A DNA stretch of 64,000 bases, taken from NCBI RefSeq assembly GCF_004339245.1, contig NZ_SMGG01000006.1, forward strand, positions 186,001-250,000. Direction: 5' to 3'. Origin of the DNA: Seleniivibrio woodruffii. GTDB lineage: Bacteria; Chrysiogenota; Deferribacteres; Deferribacterales; Geovibrionaceae. Both the position numbers and the translations under genes were made by a program. Under the pieces are notes generated by a model, which ran no database searches, was not told where the DNA came from, and saw nothing but the letters and a program-made list of their open reading frames with translations. Positions 63,793-64,000 of the stretch are shown here, one piece after another (the first letter of the stretch is position 1; each line of letters begins with the position of its first letter).

Positions 63793-64000
63793 GCTTTCTC
63801 CATTTTGATAACCCTGTCGCAGGACTCAGCTATCTCATCATCATGGGTAACTATTAATACAGTAATACCATCATTTTTCAGAGAATCAAACATTGATAAC
63901 ACTTCTGCGCTGTTTTTTTTATCCAGACTGCCTGTGGGTTCATCAGCAAGTATCATGGAAGGCCTGTTCATGAGTGCTCTGGCAAGTGCTGTCCTCTGCT
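63789..64000 (-). CDS. ABC transporter ATPase, LolD/MacB-like, 3' part only
   Basis: The last 70 residues of an ATPase whose start is beyond the window. QRTALARALMNRP, Walker B MILADEPTGSLD and the switch His in VLIVTHDDEIAESCDRVI are present. The DEPTGSLD wording is typical of the LolD/MacB/FtsE group, here next to cell-wall genes. Confidence 0.85.
   Translation of the reverse strand, partial: QRTALARALMNRPSMILADEPTGSLDKKNSAEVLSMFDSLKNDGITVLIVTHDDEIAESCDRVIKMEKA

Overview
The window reads as chromosomal DNA of a mesophilic, Gram-negative anaerobe, most likely in the phylum Deferribacterota (Geovibrio/Seleniivibrio/Denitrovibrio-like). This assignment is an inference from the gene set, not from a search. 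Supporting features are lipid A synthesis (LpxK), Tat plus molybdopterin synthesis, a NuoG-like/GltD-like soluble oxidoreductase pair resembling SfrAB of Geobacter, a glutamate synthase split over three genes, many orphan sensor kinases with the H-box AHQWRQPLN, and mid-range base composition. Coding density is high and operons are tightly packed, with ATGA/TAATG junctions. I see no rRNA, tRNA, CRISPR array, insertion sequence or prophage.

Layout. 1-7.4 kb: partial mpg glycosylase, membrane-anchored ankyrin protein, sfrA/sfrB-like oxidoreductase (all minus), then a membrane-anchored orphan and a formyltransferase-like protein (plus). 7.4-10.7 kb: minus operon tatA-tatC-moaA-larA, linking Tat export, molybdenum cofactor synthesis and a nickel-pincer lactate racemase homologue. 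10.8-19.6 kb: radC, an NDUFA9-like reductase, ndk, thrC-queA-tgt-yajC-secD-secF. 19.6-23.8 kb: two convergent sensor kinases whose 3' ends overlap. 23.9-30.3 kb: bifunctional nuclease, TlpA-like lipoprotein, a CsoR-family regulator with a near-perfect operator, an acidic-repeat lipoprotein, a membrane LuxR regulator and three small enzymes. 30.4-36.7 kb: queuosine-precursor transporter, ABC importer operon, quinone oxidoreductase, PhzF, secreted DUF4412-like protein. 36.7-37.2 kb: gene-free, full of repeats and hairpins. 37.2-42.8 kb: split glutamate synthase operon. 42.9-46.6 kb: small DNA-binding protein, small ferredoxin-fold protein, candidate sRNA, lpxK and an LPS glycosyltransferase, IclR regulator. 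47-54.7 kb: dnaX, a secreted glycosidase-like protein, a third sensor kinase, a NIT-domain chemoreceptor, a secreted nuclease. 54.7-64 kb: hisD, diguanylate cyclase, polA, gpsA, comFB, an uncharacterised membrane protein, murB, mtnP and a partial LolD-like ATPase.

Most of the window is housekeeping. The less ordinary signals are: (i) three orphan histidine kinases that all carry a cysteine cluster at the same place, just before the N-box of the ATPase domain; (ii) several genes with no Shine-Dalgarno whose -10 box lies 5-6 bases before the ATG, suggesting leaderless mRNAs; (iii) a multi-branched hairpin element at 37.0-37.2 kb; (iv) a promoter-to-terminator structured transcript at 43.8 kb; (v) a CsoR-family protein that lacks the usual metal ligands but sits behind a 10-bp-arm palindrome; and (vi) a dispersed palindromic repeat family that supplies the stop codon of one gene. 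No complete undescribed multi-gene system is evident; the kinase cysteine motif is the best candidate for new biology.
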